Part shown: positions 9,173 to 18,525 of the stretch, one piece after another
Position numbering within the stretch: the stretch's first letter is position 1
How the letters are laid out: each line of letters opens with the position of its first letter
Origin: Ochrobactrum sp. Q0168
Lineage (GTDB): Bacteria; Pseudomonadota; Alphaproteobacteria; Rhizobiales; Rhizobiaceae
Direction of reading: 5' to 3'
DNA length: 64,000 nucleotides
Assembly (NCBI RefSeq): GCF_016427605.1
Contig: NZ_JAELXQ010000001.1
Span: 62,001 to 126,000, forward strand
Translations under genes and position numbers: made by a program
The notes under the pieces: generated by a model
Databases searched by the model: none
What the model saw: the letters and a program-made list of their open reading frames with translations, nothing else
Told to the model about the DNA's origin: nothing

Positions 9173-9213
9173 GGGCGTCATCTGAGAACTTGATTCCGGA
9201 TGACGCCCTTTCT
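9173..9213 (+). terminator. Intrinsic terminator of kup
   Basis: A 10-bp perfect stem GGGCGTCATC/GATGACGCCC (9173-9182 with 9199-9208), a 16-nt loop and a T-rich tail. Confidence 0.8.
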
Positions 9214-9318
9214 CTTTGTTTTTATTGCTCATTTATCGCGTGATCGAGATCTTTCAGGTCGCCGTTTCGACCGTTCGCGAAAAGGGCAATTATCCTCCGA
9301 ATTTCTCAAAAATCTCGC

Positions 9319-9371
9319 TTGACCGCCTATGCGGCAAGGGCTAATAGAATGGGAACCGTACCGTACGGTAC
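9319..9371 (+). promoter_or_regulatory. Promoter and 14-bp palindromic operator of the tetR gene
   Basis: A candidate -35 TTGACC (9319-9324) and -10 TAATAG (9342-9347) are 17 bp apart. Immediately downstream lies a perfect 14-bp palindrome, GTACCGTACGGTAC (9358-9371), where the transcript would start and just before the Shine-Dalgarno AGGAGG. This is the expected place for an autoregulatory TetR operator. The palindrome is seen directly; its use by the adjacent regulator is inferred. Confidence 0.65.
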
Positions 9372-9389
9372 AAGAGGAGGAAGTAATCC

Positions 9390-10031
9390 GTGACTGATGG
9401 AAGCGACGAATTGCAGGCTCAAAAGCAGCAGGCTCTTTCGCCGCGTCAGAACGATGTTCTGGAGCAGGCGTTGCGCCTTCTTGTCGAAGGCGGAGACCGC
9501 GCTTTGACGACGGCGAGCATTGCGCGCGCCGCCAACTGCTCCAAGGAAAGCCTCTATAAATGGTTTGGCGACCGTGACGGTCTTCTGACGGCGATGGTTC
9601 GCTGGCAGGCCTCCAAGGTTCGCGTCGTGCCGCTGGCGCGCGAGAAGCTTGACGCGGAATCGCTGTTCTCCAGTCTGGAGCACTTCGCCCGCGACTGGTT
9701 GCTGGTGCTTTCGGGCCGCACGTCGATCGCGCTGAACCGTCTCGCGGTCAGCCATGCGGCTTCGGCCAAATCGGCACTGGGCGATATCGTTCTCTCCAAT
9801 GGACCGGTGGCCATGGCCCAGCGCCTGAAGCCAATCCTTGAAATGGGGATGGAAGCGAAGCTGCTCGCTTTCGACGATATCGATGAAGCATTTCGCACGT
9901 TTTTCGGGCTTGTGGTCCGGGACATGCAAATCCGGTTGCTGTTGGGCGACCGGCTGGAACTGACTGACGATGTGGTCATCCGGGACGCCCGGCGCGCCAC
10001 AAAGCAGTTTTTCGCTCTGTATGGGGCATGA
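9390..10031 (+). CDS. TetR/AcrR family transcriptional regulator
   Basis: 213-residue regulator. The N-terminal helix-turn-helix is seen as ALTTASIARAANCSKESLYKWFGDRDGLLTAMV (about residues 32-64); the rest is the helical ligand-binding domain, with no recognisable ligand signature. The GTG start follows a good Shine-Dalgarno (GAGGAGG). It is 56 bp upstream of ilvC on the same strand, so it could be cotranscribed with or control ilvC. That functional link is inference from position. Confidence 0.9.
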   Translation: MTDGSDELQAQKQQALSPRQNDVLEQALRLLVEGGDRALTTASIARAANCSKESLYKWFGDRDGLLTAMVRWQASKVRVVPLAREKLDAESLFSSLEHFARDWLLVLSGRTSIALNRLAVSHAASAKSALGDIVLSNGPVAMAQRLKPILEMGMEAKLLAFDDIDEAFRTFFGLVVRDMQIRLLLGDRLELTDDVVIRDARRATKQFFALYGA

Positions 10032-10036
10032 CCTGA

Positions 10037-11107
<1,071 letters not shown>

Positions 11108-11135
11108 TCGTTCGAGCTTCCATGACAAGCAAGAA

Positions 11136-11160
11136 GAGGGGGCGTTTCATGCGCCCCCTT
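11136..11160 (+). terminator. Probable terminator of ilvC
   Basis: GC-rich stem GGGGGCG (11138-11144) pairing with CGCCCCC (11152-11158) and followed by TTCATTACTT. The stem is strong but the T-run is poor, so moderate confidence. Confidence 0.6.
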
Positions 11161-11422
11161 CATTACTTGGCGCGGGATGGTTGTATTGATCGCGAATAAG
11201 CCGCGAACGAAAAGAACCAAAACTCTGCGTCAGCTTTCCGTTTCATGCACTTCGAAGGCCAAAAGAATTTCGAATAGCTTTATTCCGCAGAAGCATGGGA
11301 AAAGCTGTTCTCGTTGGTCTAAAATTGCGCTAGAGCTTCCCCCTATTAGCTGGGGTTTGAGGAGAGCTAGCTAGTACGAATTCCATCAGATGGATGGTTA
11401 AGTCTAATTGAGGAGATTTCCC
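11161..11422. other. Leader region of the aminotransferase gene
   Basis: No gene is supported between ilvC and the aminotransferase. The last 100 bp contain an imperfect long inverted repeat (GCTAGAGCTTCCCC near 11331 against GGGG followed by GAGAGCTAGC near 11354-11372) and a CCATC/GGATGG repeat near 11391-11398 just before the Shine-Dalgarno AGGAGA. These may be regulatory, but I can name no regulator. Confidence 0.4.
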
Positions 11423-12655
11423 GTGTTGGACTGGGAAAATGTTTTTGCAACGCGCTCCAAACGCATGCGCGCATCGGAAATCCGCGAACTTCTGAAGCTG
11501 CTGGAGCGTCCGGACATCATTTCGTTTGCTGGCGGCATTCCCGATCCGGCGCTGTTTCCGCATGAAGCTTTTCAGGCTGCCTATAAGGAAACGCTGACGG
11601 GTGCCGAGGCAAATGCCGCGCTGCAATATTCGGTATCCGAAGGCTACAAGCCGCTGCGCACATGGCTCGTTGGCGAGCTGGCCAAGATCGGCATTCCCTG
11701 CACCGAGGACAATGTTTTCATCACCTCCGGTTCGCAGCAGGCGCTCGATTATCTCGGCAAGCTGTTCATTTCGCCCCATGATACCGCGCTGGTGACTGCA
11801 CCGACTTATCTCGGCGCCTTGCAGGCATTCAATGCCTATGAGCCGTCCTATGACACGCTTTCGATCACCGGCAATCGCACGCCTGAATCCTATGCGCAGG
11901 CCGCTGAAAAGGCTGGCGGCAAGGTGAAGTTCAGCTATCTCTCGGCTGATTTCGCCAATCCGACCGGCGAGACCGTCGATCTGGCAGGCCGTCAAAAGCT
12001 TCTGGCGCAGGCCGACGAGCTGAATATTCCGATCATTGAAGACGCAGCCTATCAGTATCTGCGCTACAATGGTGAAGCTATCCCGCCGATCCTTTCGCTC
12101 GACATCGCCCGCAATGGCGGCGACATCGAAAAAACCCGCACCATTTATTGCGGCTCGTTCTCGAAGACTCTCGCGCCGGGTCTGCGCGTTGGATACGTGG
12201 TTGCCTCGAAGGATGTTATCCGCAAGCTCGTGCTCATGAAGCAGGCAGCTGACCTTCATTCCTCGACCATCAACCAGATCGCGATTCATCATGTCGCGAC
12301 GCATGGCTTCGAGGCGCAGGTTGCCAAGATCGCCAAGGTCTACAAGCATCGCCGTGACCGCATGCTGGAAGCTCTTGCCAAAAATATGCCGGAAGGCACC
12401 AGCTGGACCAAGCCTGAAGGCGGCATGTTCATCTGGGTCACTGTGCCGGAAGGCATGGATGGCGCGCAGCTGCTGGCATCATCCATCGAGACCGAAAAGG
12501 TCGCTTTCGTTCCGGGCAAGGCGTTCTTTGCCGATGGTAGCGGCGCCAACACGCTGCGTCTCAGCTATTCCTGCGCCAATGACGAAATGATCGATGAAGG
12601 CATCATGCGGCTTGGCCGCCTGATCCGCACGCACAGCAAATCTGCTGCTGCTTGA
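11423..12655 (+). CDS. PLP-dependent class I/II aminotransferase
   Basis: 410-residue fold-type I aminotransferase. ISFAGGIPDPALFP near the N-terminus, LQYSVSEGYKPLR, SGSQQALDYLGKLF, DAAYQYLRY and the Schiff-base lysine motif GSFSKTLAPGLRVGY identify the 2-aminoadipate/MocR-domain-like aminotransferase branch (LysN or multi-substrate type). Proximity to ilvC suggests, without proving, use of branched-chain 2-keto acids. The GTG at 11423 is chosen because AGGAGA lies 7 bp upstream of it; the open frame from 11408 would translate the Shine-Dalgarno itself. Confidence 0.9.
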   Translation: MLDWENVFATRSKRMRASEIRELLKLLERPDIISFAGGIPDPALFPHEAFQAAYKETLTGAEANAALQYSVSEGYKPLRTWLVGELAKIGIPCTEDNVFITSGSQQALDYLGKLFISPHDTALVTAPTYLGALQAFNAYEPSYDTLSITGNRTPESYAQAAEKAGGKVKFSYLSADFANPTGETVDLAGRQKLLAQADELNIPIIEDAAYQYLRYNGEAIPPILSLDIARNGGDIEKTRTIYCGSFSKTLAPGLRVGYVVASKDVIRKLVLMKQAADLHSSTINQIAIHHVATHGFEAQVAKIAKVYKHRRDRMLEALAKNMPEGTSWTKPEGGMFIWVTVPEGMDGAQLLASSIETEKVAFVPGKAFFADGSGANTLRLSYSCANDEMIDEGIMRLGRLIRTHSKSAAA

Positions 12656-12672
12656 TCATCGGAAGAGAATTG

Positions 12673-12699
12673 AAAGGGCCGGGTTCATCCCGGCCTTTC
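12673..12699. terminator. Bidirectional intrinsic terminator
   Basis: Stem GGCCGGG/CCCGGCC (12677-12683, 12689-12695) flanked by AAA and TTTCTT, in the 45-bp space between two convergent genes. It can serve both strands. Confidence 0.8.
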
Positions 12700-12700
12700 T

Positions 12701-13123
12701 TCATTGAAATGGTGAGTTGCAGCTGGTGCGCGGCCCGGCGAGCGGCTGGTAAGTGTCATCGGAGCTGCGATAGCTTCGATAGCGGTTTGAGCACCACTGC
12801 ATGTGATTGACGCTCGGTCCGAAGCGCTTAACCTGCGGACGGGTGGATGGGCGCACTTCCAGCGGTTCGCCGTTTTTATAGCGCAACACGCCTTCGCCGG
12901 AGATATAGCTCTCGCTGTTGCGGCAGGTGACCGAGCCGTAACATCCCGGCGAATTCGGGCCGGGGCGATTGGTATTCGAGTTCGGATTGACGATTGGCGG
13001 TCTGGCTGGCTGTAATGAAGGCAGATAGGGCGTCTTGCGTAATTCGACAGCCATTGTTGGCGCGGCAAAGCCGACAGCAAACAGGCTGGAAATCATGGCT
13101 GCGCACAGGGCTTTCTTGAGCAT
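12701..13123 (-). CDS. BA14K family secreted protein
   Basis: 140 residues with a clear signal peptide ([21 protein letters not shown], cleavage near AMA). The mature part is Pro/Asn/Arg-rich. The C-terminus [20 protein letters not shown] ending in GPRTSCNSP is the BA14K domain, first described as an immunoreactive, lectin-like Brucella abortus protein. There is a second cysteine pair (CYGSVTC) in the middle. Probably periplasmic or envelope-associated. Convergent with the aminotransferase gene. Confidence 0.85.
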   Translation of the reverse strand: MLKKALCAAMISSLFAVGFAAPTMAVELRKTPYLPSLQPARPPIVNPNSNTNRPGPNSPGCYGSVTCRNSESYISGEGVLRYKNGEPLEVRPSTRPQVKRFGPSVNHMQWCSNRYRSYRSSDDTYQPLAGPRTSCNSPFQ

Positions 13124-13282
13124 TACAACCTTTGCCTTTCATGCATGGGAGGCGTGCATTCGCTCTCGCCATACACTTAATATGGGTCTTTTATCTTCCA
13201 AAATCATCCGCTCGGGGGAAAAATACCGACGCGACCAAGAAGTCCTTGCCAATCGCGATGCAAGTGGCGAGATTGCTCGCAC

Positions 13283-14392
13283 ATGTTTACGATAGCCACA
13301 TTCAATGTCGAGAATCTGATGCGCCGGTTCGATTTCTCCGGCTTCCGCAACGAATTGCATCAGGACCGCAGCCTGCAATTGTTCGAGATCGGCGACGAGG
13401 CGCAATACCGCCTGTTGGAACAGGCGCGAGCGGTAGCCCATGCCGACGACACAAGGCAGATGACGGCGCTGGCAATCGCCGAAACCCGCGCCGATATTCT
13501 GTGCTTGCAGGAAGTCGATAATCTGGCCGCGCTCAACGCCTTCGAATATGGTTATCTTTTTAAGATGATCGGCCACGGTTACCGGCACAAATATCTGATC
13601 GACGGCAATGACAGCCGGGGTATCGATGTGGCCGTGATGATCAGGGACACGACCCGCGACGGCCAGCCCATTGAGGTGGGTGAGGTCACCAGCCACGCGC
13701 ATCTGACCTATACCGATTTTGGCCTTTACGAGCCTGTTCTTGCAGAACTGGGCATCGAGCCGCATGACCGCATTTTCAGACGGGATTGTCTCAATGTGGA
13801 TTTGCGCATTGCAGGCAAGCCGCTCTCACTTTTCGTGACGCATCTCAAATCCATGACCGGCGCGCGCAACGGTTTTGACGGGCGCACCGCATCATCGCCG
13901 GTTCGTAAAGCCGAGGCGCGAGCGATCCGCCGCATCATCGAGGACAAGTTCGGACCGGCCAAGGCGGCAGACCGGCGCTGGCTGATCTGTGGCGATTTCA
14001 ACGATTATCGCGAGCGTATCGTCGTCGGGGGTGATGAATGGAACGGCTATGAATTCACGCCGGTTCAGGAAGAGGAAAGCGCGCTCGACGTGCTGCTCGG
14101 CGATGGCTTTGCCGTCAACCTCGTGGAGCGTCGCCCCGTCATGGATCGCTGGACGCTCTATCACACACGCGGACCACAGGAGCGACATCTTTGTCAGCTT
14201 GATTACATCCTGGCGTCACCCTCATTTGCTTTTAAGAATGAAAGCGCGGTGCCGCAAATCGTCAGGCGCGGCCAGCCCTGGCGCACGGTCTTTCCGCCAG
14301 ACCAGCAGGTGGAACGCTATCCGCGCACGGGCTGGGACCGGCCTAAGGCCAGCGATCATTGCCCGGTTGCCGTCACGCTGAATATTGTCTGA
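13283..14392 (+). CDS. Endonuclease/exonuclease/phosphatase (EEP) family protein
   Basis: 369-residue EEP-fold hydrolase. Catalytic-core motifs appear in order: IATFNVENL (start), CLQEVDN (metal-binding Glu), RGIDVAVMIRD, LFVTHLKS, ICGDFNDY (Asp/Asn catalytic pair), QLDYILAS and SDHCPVAV (catalytic Asp-His). Members hydrolyse phosphodiesters in DNA, lipids or nucleotides; no signal peptide is visible, so it is probably cytoplasmic. No strong Shine-Dalgarno precedes the ATG. The NUDIX gene begins 19 bp downstream, suggesting an operon of two phosphohydrolases. Confidence 0.85.
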   Translation: MFTIATFNVENLMRRFDFSGFRNELHQDRSLQLFEIGDEAQYRLLEQARAVAHADDTRQMTALAIAETRADILCLQEVDNLAALNAFEYGYLFKMIGHGYRHKYLIDGNDSRGIDVAVMIRDTTRDGQPIEVGEVTSHAHLTYTDFGLYEPVLAELGIEPHDRIFRRDCLNVDLRIAGKPLSLFVTHLKSMTGARNGFDGRTASSPVRKAEARAIRRIIEDKFGPAKAADRRWLICGDFNDYRERIVVGGDEWNGYEFTPVQEEESALDVLLGDGFAVNLVERRPVMDRWTLYHTRGPQERHLCQLDYILASPSFAFKNESAVPQIVRRGQPWRTVFPPDQQVERYPRTGWDRPKASDHCPVAVTLNIV

Positions 14393-14411
14393 GAAACAGG
14401 ATAGTGCCGCG

Positions 14412-15119
14412 ATGGATCATGTGCGGGAAAATACGGTTCATGTCATCGATGATGTGGATGTCCGCATCGTTCCGGGACCGCTTGAATATGCGCAGCAGCA
14501 TGAACAGGCGATAGCGATCAACTGGCAGCGTGAGCAGGCTGCAAAACCAGCCCTGTTCGATGGCGAAATCTTTCTGGCGCCGGAGGCGAGACTGATCGGC
14601 GGCGTCTTGCAGGCCGGGTTCAAGCGCAGCAGTTTTGCGACGCTGATGCATTGGCGCAATGATCCGGAGCCGGTCCGTCCGTGGCATATCTTTGGTGTGG
14701 GCGTCATCGTTTCGGGCGAGGGGCATTTGATCGCGGCTCGCATGGGTATGCGGAATGCTGGCGGCGGACGCATCTATTTCCCGGCAGGCTCAATCGACGA
14801 TAATGACATTGTCGACGGGCGCGTGGACTACGTCGCCAATATGCAGCGCGAAGTGCAGGAGGAGACTGGGCTTGATCTGGCCGACGCAGAAGGCGAGGCG
14901 CAGCTGAACCTGGTGACCGGCAATCGCAGCATCGCGCTCTTCCGCCGCTATCGTTTCGATGCACCGTCGCGGGAGCTGGTTTCCGGTATTGAGAATTTCG
15001 TGTCTGCGCAGACCGAGCCGGAGCTTGCAGAGATCATTCCGATCAAGGCAGCAGGCATGATGGGCGATGCCACACCGTCTTATGTTCGCGCTTTTGCCGA
15101 CTGGCATTTCAACCAGTGA
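14412..15119 (+). CDS. NUDIX hydrolase-like protein
   Basis: 235 residues. The catalytic half of a Nudix box is clear (REVQEETGLDL), preceded by YFPAGSIDDNDIVDG, where the usual compact G-x5-E first half is stretched, so the box is atypical. Nudix enzymes cleave nucleoside diphosphates linked to another moiety; the substrate is unknown. I chose ATG 14412; the frame extends 27 bp upstream only through a TTG overlapping the stop of the preceding gene. It probably forms a two-gene operon with the EEP hydrolase. Confidence 0.82.
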   Translation: MDHVRENTVHVIDDVDVRIVPGPLEYAQQHEQAIAINWQREQAAKPALFDGEIFLAPEARLIGGVLQAGFKRSSFATLMHWRNDPEPVRPWHIFGVGVIVSGEGHLIAARMGMRNAGGGRIYFPAGSIDDNDIVDGRVDYVANMQREVQEETGLDLADAEGEAQLNLVTGNRSIALFRRYRFDAPSRELVSGIENFVSAQTEPELAEIIPIKAAGMMGDATPSYVRAFADWHFNQ

Positions 15120-15262
15120 CGAAATAAGCCAGACGGACAGATGACAGGGCCGATAAATTGGCTATGCTCGCATTGAATTCTATAAATGTGATGCTTGAAT
15201 GCAATCGTTGAAAACACTGGTTCTGGGTGGTTTCCAGAAAAGTGTCGAGGGGAGAATGAGGG

Positions 15263-16189
15263 ATGAGCGAAGCCGCCGTTTCCGGCCGTTTTTATGAGAT
15301 TTTCGACGTTTTTGCCGAGAAAGCTCTGGCGGGAAATCCGTTGGCCGTCGTCCATGACTGCGAAGGGCTGAATGATGCCCGCATGCAGGCCATCGCCCGC
15401 GAGTTCAATCTTTCCGAGACCGTCTTTATTTTTCCGCCTGCCAATCCGGCGCATGAAGCTGCCGTGCGGATTTTTACCCCTGACTACGAACTGCCTTTCG
15501 CCGGTCATCCGACGGTGGGGGCGGCCGTTTCGCTGGCACGCCGCCGCAACACGGGCGACGAGGCCGACCGGCTTGTTGCGCTGGAGGAAAAGGTGGGCAT
15601 TGTGCGCTGCGGTGTTATCCTGGGTGACAATAGCGCCTTTGCCGAATTCGATCTGCCGCGCTTGCCGGAAAAGGTGGACGTGCGGGTCGAAAAAGAAGAA
15701 GCCGCCGCTGCCATCGGGCTTGGAACCCACGAGATCGGTTTCGAGAATCACGTTCCCGGCATCTGGAGCGCGGGCACGCCCTATCTGCTCGTGCCGGTTC
15801 ACAATCTCATCGCCGCGGCCAAGGTGTCGATTGATCCGGTTTATGTGACCGAAAGTCTGCCGCATGTCGATGGTCGCCCGCTGCCGATCTATGTCTATTG
15901 CCGTGAGACGATCCTCTTCAACAGCAATTATCATGCGCGCATGTTCGTGACCGGCGCCAATGTCTATGAAGATCCGGCGACGGGTTCGGCAGCTGCCGCC
16001 TTTGCCGGAATGATCCAGCAGAACGACAAGCCAGTCGACGGCAGCTCGCAATGGTGGGTTGAGCAGGGCATGGAAATGGGGCGTCCGTCGCTCATTCGGC
16101 TCGAGCTCGATGTCAACGGGCAGAAGCTGACGGGTGCGCGCATTGGTGGAACGGCAGTCAAGATCGCCGAGGGCCGGCTTTTCATCTGA
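15263..16189 (+). CDS. PhzF family isomerase/epimerase-like protein
   Basis: 308 residues with the diaminopimelate-epimerase-like double fold. LAGNPLAVV near the N-terminus, the catalytic glutamate in FNLSETVFIF, FAGHPTVGAAV, and the C-terminal YEDPATGSAAAAFAG are all canonical for PhzF. The founding member isomerises trans-2,3-dihydro-3-hydroxyanthranilate in phenazine synthesis, but no phenazine genes are nearby, so the substrate here is unknown. A stand-alone gene. Confidence 0.9.
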   Translation: MSEAAVSGRFYEIFDVFAEKALAGNPLAVVHDCEGLNDARMQAIAREFNLSETVFIFPPANPAHEAAVRIFTPDYELPFAGHPTVGAAVSLARRRNTGDEADRLVALEEKVGIVRCGVILGDNSAFAEFDLPRLPEKVDVRVEKEEAAAAIGLGTHEIGFENHVPGIWSAGTPYLLVPVHNLIAAAKVSIDPVYVTESLPHVDGRPLPIYVYCRETILFNSNYHARMFVTGANVYEDPATGSAAAAFAGMIQQNDKPVDGSSQWWVEQGMEMGRPSLIRLELDVNGQKLTGARIGGTAVKIAEGRLFI

Positions 16190-16209
16190 CGCAATTTTCT
16201 TTCGCGTCC

Positions 16210-16223
16210 TTGATCACTGTCAA
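16210..16223. promoter_or_regulatory. FixK/FNR-type box 1
   Basis: TTGATCACTGTCAA matches the rhizobial anaerobox pattern TTGA-N6-TCAA. It is centred 66 bp before the PPOX gene start, with a TATATT (16240-16245) about 24 bp downstream of its centre, a reasonable arrangement for activation by an oxygen-responsive Crp/FNR-family factor. Confidence 0.65.
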
Positions 16224-16282
16224 GGCGATCTGCCTACTCTATATTAGGATGTGAAGAAGAGCTTTTCAGGAGACGACGCGCC

Positions 16283-16717
16283 ATGATGATCAAGGAAATG
16301 TCGGACTACGATCTTCGCGACATGATTCAGAATTCGCATGTAGGACGATTGGCTTATATTCTGGATGATCGCCCCGTTATCGTACCGATGAGTTTCCGGT
16401 TCAATGGCGGATCGCTTTATTCCTTCACGACCGACGGACAGAAGACCGAAGCCATGCGCAAGAACGATGCCGTCTGCATCCTCTTCGACCACATCGTATC
16501 GCGAACCGAATGGAAAACCGTGGTTTTGCATGGTCGTTATCGCGAGATTGCCAGAGAGGACGAGAAAGCGGCCATCGTTGGTATCATGTCTGCCGAGCCG
16601 ACATGGTGGGAACCGGCCTATACCAAGACCATCACCAAGGAAGGCGACGTCCGCAAGATGGAGCCGGTTTTCTTCCGGGTGGATATCGAAAGCGCTAGCG
16701 GTCACCAGACAAGCTGA
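16283..16717 (+). CDS. Pyridoxamine 5'-phosphate oxidase (PPOX)-like flavin-binding protein
   Basis: 144 residues with the FMN-binding split-barrel fold: [19 protein letters not shown] (N-terminal barrel strands), [17 protein letters not shown] and VCILFDHI. This is the small FMN-binding PPOX group, not true PdxH. The role is unknown; members are often redox or haem/flavin-related and are found in FNR/FixK regulons. The ATG is preceded by AGGAGACG. A FixK/FNR-like box lies upstream, and the convergent neighbour 16 bp away is a universal stress protein. Confidence 0.85.
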   Translation: MMIKEMSDYDLRDMIQNSHVGRLAYILDDRPVIVPMSFRFNGGSLYSFTTDGQKTEAMRKNDAVCILFDHIVSRTEWKTVVLHGRYREIAREDEKAAIVGIMSAEPTWWEPAYTKTITKEGDVRKMEPVFFRVDIESASGHQTS

Positions 16718-16733
16718 CCGCCACGGCTTACAC

Positions 16734-17177
16734 TTATCGAACAACAAGCACTGGAACAGTGCTGCGCGTGACGACTTCATAGGTCTGGCTGCCAAGCAGC
16801 AGGCCTTTGAAACCGCGCCGCCCATGCGAGGCCATCACGATAAGATCGCTGGCCAGTTCAGTTGCCGATTCGATGATGGCCGTTGCCGGGTGCTGGGCAA
16901 CCACGTGCAGGGTGTGGATTTCCGCACCGGCTTCGGCTGCCAGTTCACGGGCGCGTGCCAGTGTGGTCTCGGCAAAATCCTTCCATTCCTGTTCGAAACG
17001 TTCGATGAAAGCGGGACTGTCGGTCCAGCCGCCGGGCAGGCCCGACACGGAATAGGGGGCGGTCACCGTTACAACCGTAACCTTCGCGCCAACGGCTTTG
17101 GCCAGTTGGAATGCGTGTACGAGACCGCGCTCGGCAAATTCCGACCCGTCGGTTGTGGCGACAATATTCTTGTACAT
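16734..17177 (-). CDS. Universal stress protein (UspA family)
   Basis: 147-residue single Usp domain. It begins KNIVATTDGSEFAERGLVHA and ends with MASHGRRGFKGLLLGS and STVPVLVV, which match the ATP-binding Usp signature (HG-X9-GS), except that the first glycine of the usual G-X2-G is alanine. I chose ATG 17177; longer reading to 17300 would cross the intergenic palindrome and has no family match. Usp proteins aid survival in growth arrest and low oxygen. Convergent with the PPOX gene, divergent from the GHL10 gene. Confidence 0.9.
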   Translation of the reverse strand: MYKNIVATTDGSEFAERGLVHAFQLAKAVGAKVTVVTVTAPYSVSGLPGGWTDSPAFIERFEQEWKDFAETTLARARELAAEAGAEIHTLHVVAQHPATAIIESATELASDLIVMASHGRRGFKGLLLGSQTYEVVTRSTVPVLVVR

Positions 17178-17202
17178 GAGCCCTCGCTTCGTCAGATTCG
17201 GC

Positions 17203-17220
17203 TTTAAGCTAGTGCTTAAA
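17203..17220. promoter_or_regulatory. 18-bp inverted repeat between divergent usp and GHL10 genes
   Basis: TTTAAGC-TAGT-GCTTAAA, perfect 7-bp arms, 26 bp upstream of the usp start and 67 bp upstream of the GHL10 start. It is placed to act as an operator for one or both promoters; the cognate regulator is unknown. Confidence 0.5.
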
Positions 17221-17286
17221 ATGAGCATATCCAAGCCTCCGAGTGCCGGATAAGGCTGGAAATGAAAAATCAACATCGGAACGCCC

Positions 17287-18492
17287 ATGCCTCTCGACAT
17301 ATCGCCCTCCCATTGTGATGCGTTTCAGGCAAGCTGGATCGCCACGGTTCTCAACCTGGATTGGCCGTCGAATGCGTCAAAGAAAATCGAAAATGACGAT
17401 GAACGCATCCGGCGCCAAAAGCAGGAATTGGTGAAACTGTTTGATGAGGCGTCGGAGCACGGAATCAATGCGGTCGTGTTTCAGGTGTCGCCAGCAGCGG
17501 ACGCATTCTATGCGTCTTCCTATCTGCCATGGTCTTCCTATCTGACCGGTACGCTCGGCAAAAACCCCGGCTTTGACCCGTTGCAGTTTGCCATTGAGCA
17601 GGCGCATAAGCGCGGCATCGAACTGCACGCATGGCTCAATCCCTATCGGGTTTCGATGGATGTCAAGGCATCGACGCGCAAGGAGCTGAAGAACTCGTCC
17701 AAGGATTCGCCACGGAGTGTCTACAAGACCCATCCAAGCTGGGTCGGCGTGTCGGCGGATCGCTATGTTCTCGATCCCGGCATTCCTACTGTTCGTCAAT
17801 GGGTGACGAACATTACCGCCGAGGTCGTGCAGAAATACAATGTCGATGGCATCCAGTTCGACGACTATTTCTATTACGAGACCGCGTCCTCGCCTCTCGA
17901 TGACGACAAGACCTATGCGCGTTTTGGCACACGCTTTGCCAGCAAATATGAGTGGCGGCGTTACAATACTTACACGTTGATTCAGGAAATTTCCGACAAG
18001 ATCAAGTCGATCAAGCCGAATGTACGCTTTGGCATCAGCCCCGGCGGCGTCTGGCGCAACAAGGCCGACGATCCGCTGGGTTCGGCCACGCGCGCGGGCA
18101 AGACGAACTATGATGGCGACTTTGCCGATACGAGACGCTGGGTCAAGGAAGGCCTGATCGATTACATCGCGCCGCAGGTCTACTGGTCGTTCGACCGAAA
18201 GGCCGTGCCATACGACACGATCGTCAAATGGTGGGCGGATACGGTGCGTGGCACCAAGACCGATCTTTATATTGGCTTGGCGCTCTATCGCGCTGGAACC
18301 GCAACTGCATCAGAGCCGGGCTGGCAGGCAGGTGGAGGCTTGAGCGAGATCAAGCGGCAGCTGGAACTCAATCAGTCGCTGCCGGAAGTGAAGGGAAGCA
18401 TCCTCTTTCGACAAGGGTTTCTTTCCGACCCAAAACAGAAGAACGTATCCGATCATTTGAAGAAGACATGGGGCAAGTGCGGGCAGAAATAA
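17287..18492 (+). CDS. GHL10-type (DUF187/YngK-like) glycoside hydrolase-like protein
   Basis: 401 residues with a TIM-barrel related to glycoside hydrolase family 10-like proteins: EASEHGINAVVFQVSP, AHKRGIELHAWLNPYRV, YNVDGIQFDDYFYYE (likely catalytic acid region), RFGISPGGVWRN, and VKEGLIDYIAPQVYWSF. Homologues are usually lipoproteins or secreted cell-wall or polysaccharide-acting enzymes. Here the visible N-terminus (MPLDISPSHCDAFQASWIAT) has no signal peptide, which is unusual; an upstream start was not found in frame. Probably monocistronic; FNR-type box 2 begins 19 bp after its stop. Confidence 0.82.
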   Translation: MPLDISPSHCDAFQASWIATVLNLDWPSNASKKIENDDERIRRQKQELVKLFDEASEHGINAVVFQVSPAADAFYASSYLPWSSYLTGTLGKNPGFDPLQFAIEQAHKRGIELHAWLNPYRVSMDVKASTRKELKNSSKDSPRSVYKTHPSWVGVSADRYVLDPGIPTVRQWVTNITAEVVQKYNVDGIQFDDYFYYETASSPLDDDKTYARFGTRFASKYEWRRYNTYTLIQEISDKIKSIKPNVRFGISPGGVWRNKADDPLGSATRAGKTNYDGDFADTRRWVKEGLIDYIAPQVYWSFDRKAVPYDTIVKWWADTVRGTKTDLYIGLALYRAGTATASEPGWQAGGGLSEIKRQLELNQSLPEVKGSILFRQGFLSDPKQKNVSDHLKKTWGKCGQK

Positions 18493-18511
18493 AGCATTTC
18501 ACCGCACATCT

Positions 18512-18525
18512 TTGATCCTGATCAA
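18512..18525. promoter_or_regulatory. FixK/FNR-type box 2
   Basis: TTGATCCTGATCAA, a perfect TTGAT-N4-ATCAA palindrome inside the longer TTTGATCCTGATCAAA. It lies 19 bp after the GHL10 stop and about 520 bp before the next coding start, so its target is either the export operon with a long leader or an RNA within the gap. Confidence 0.65.
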
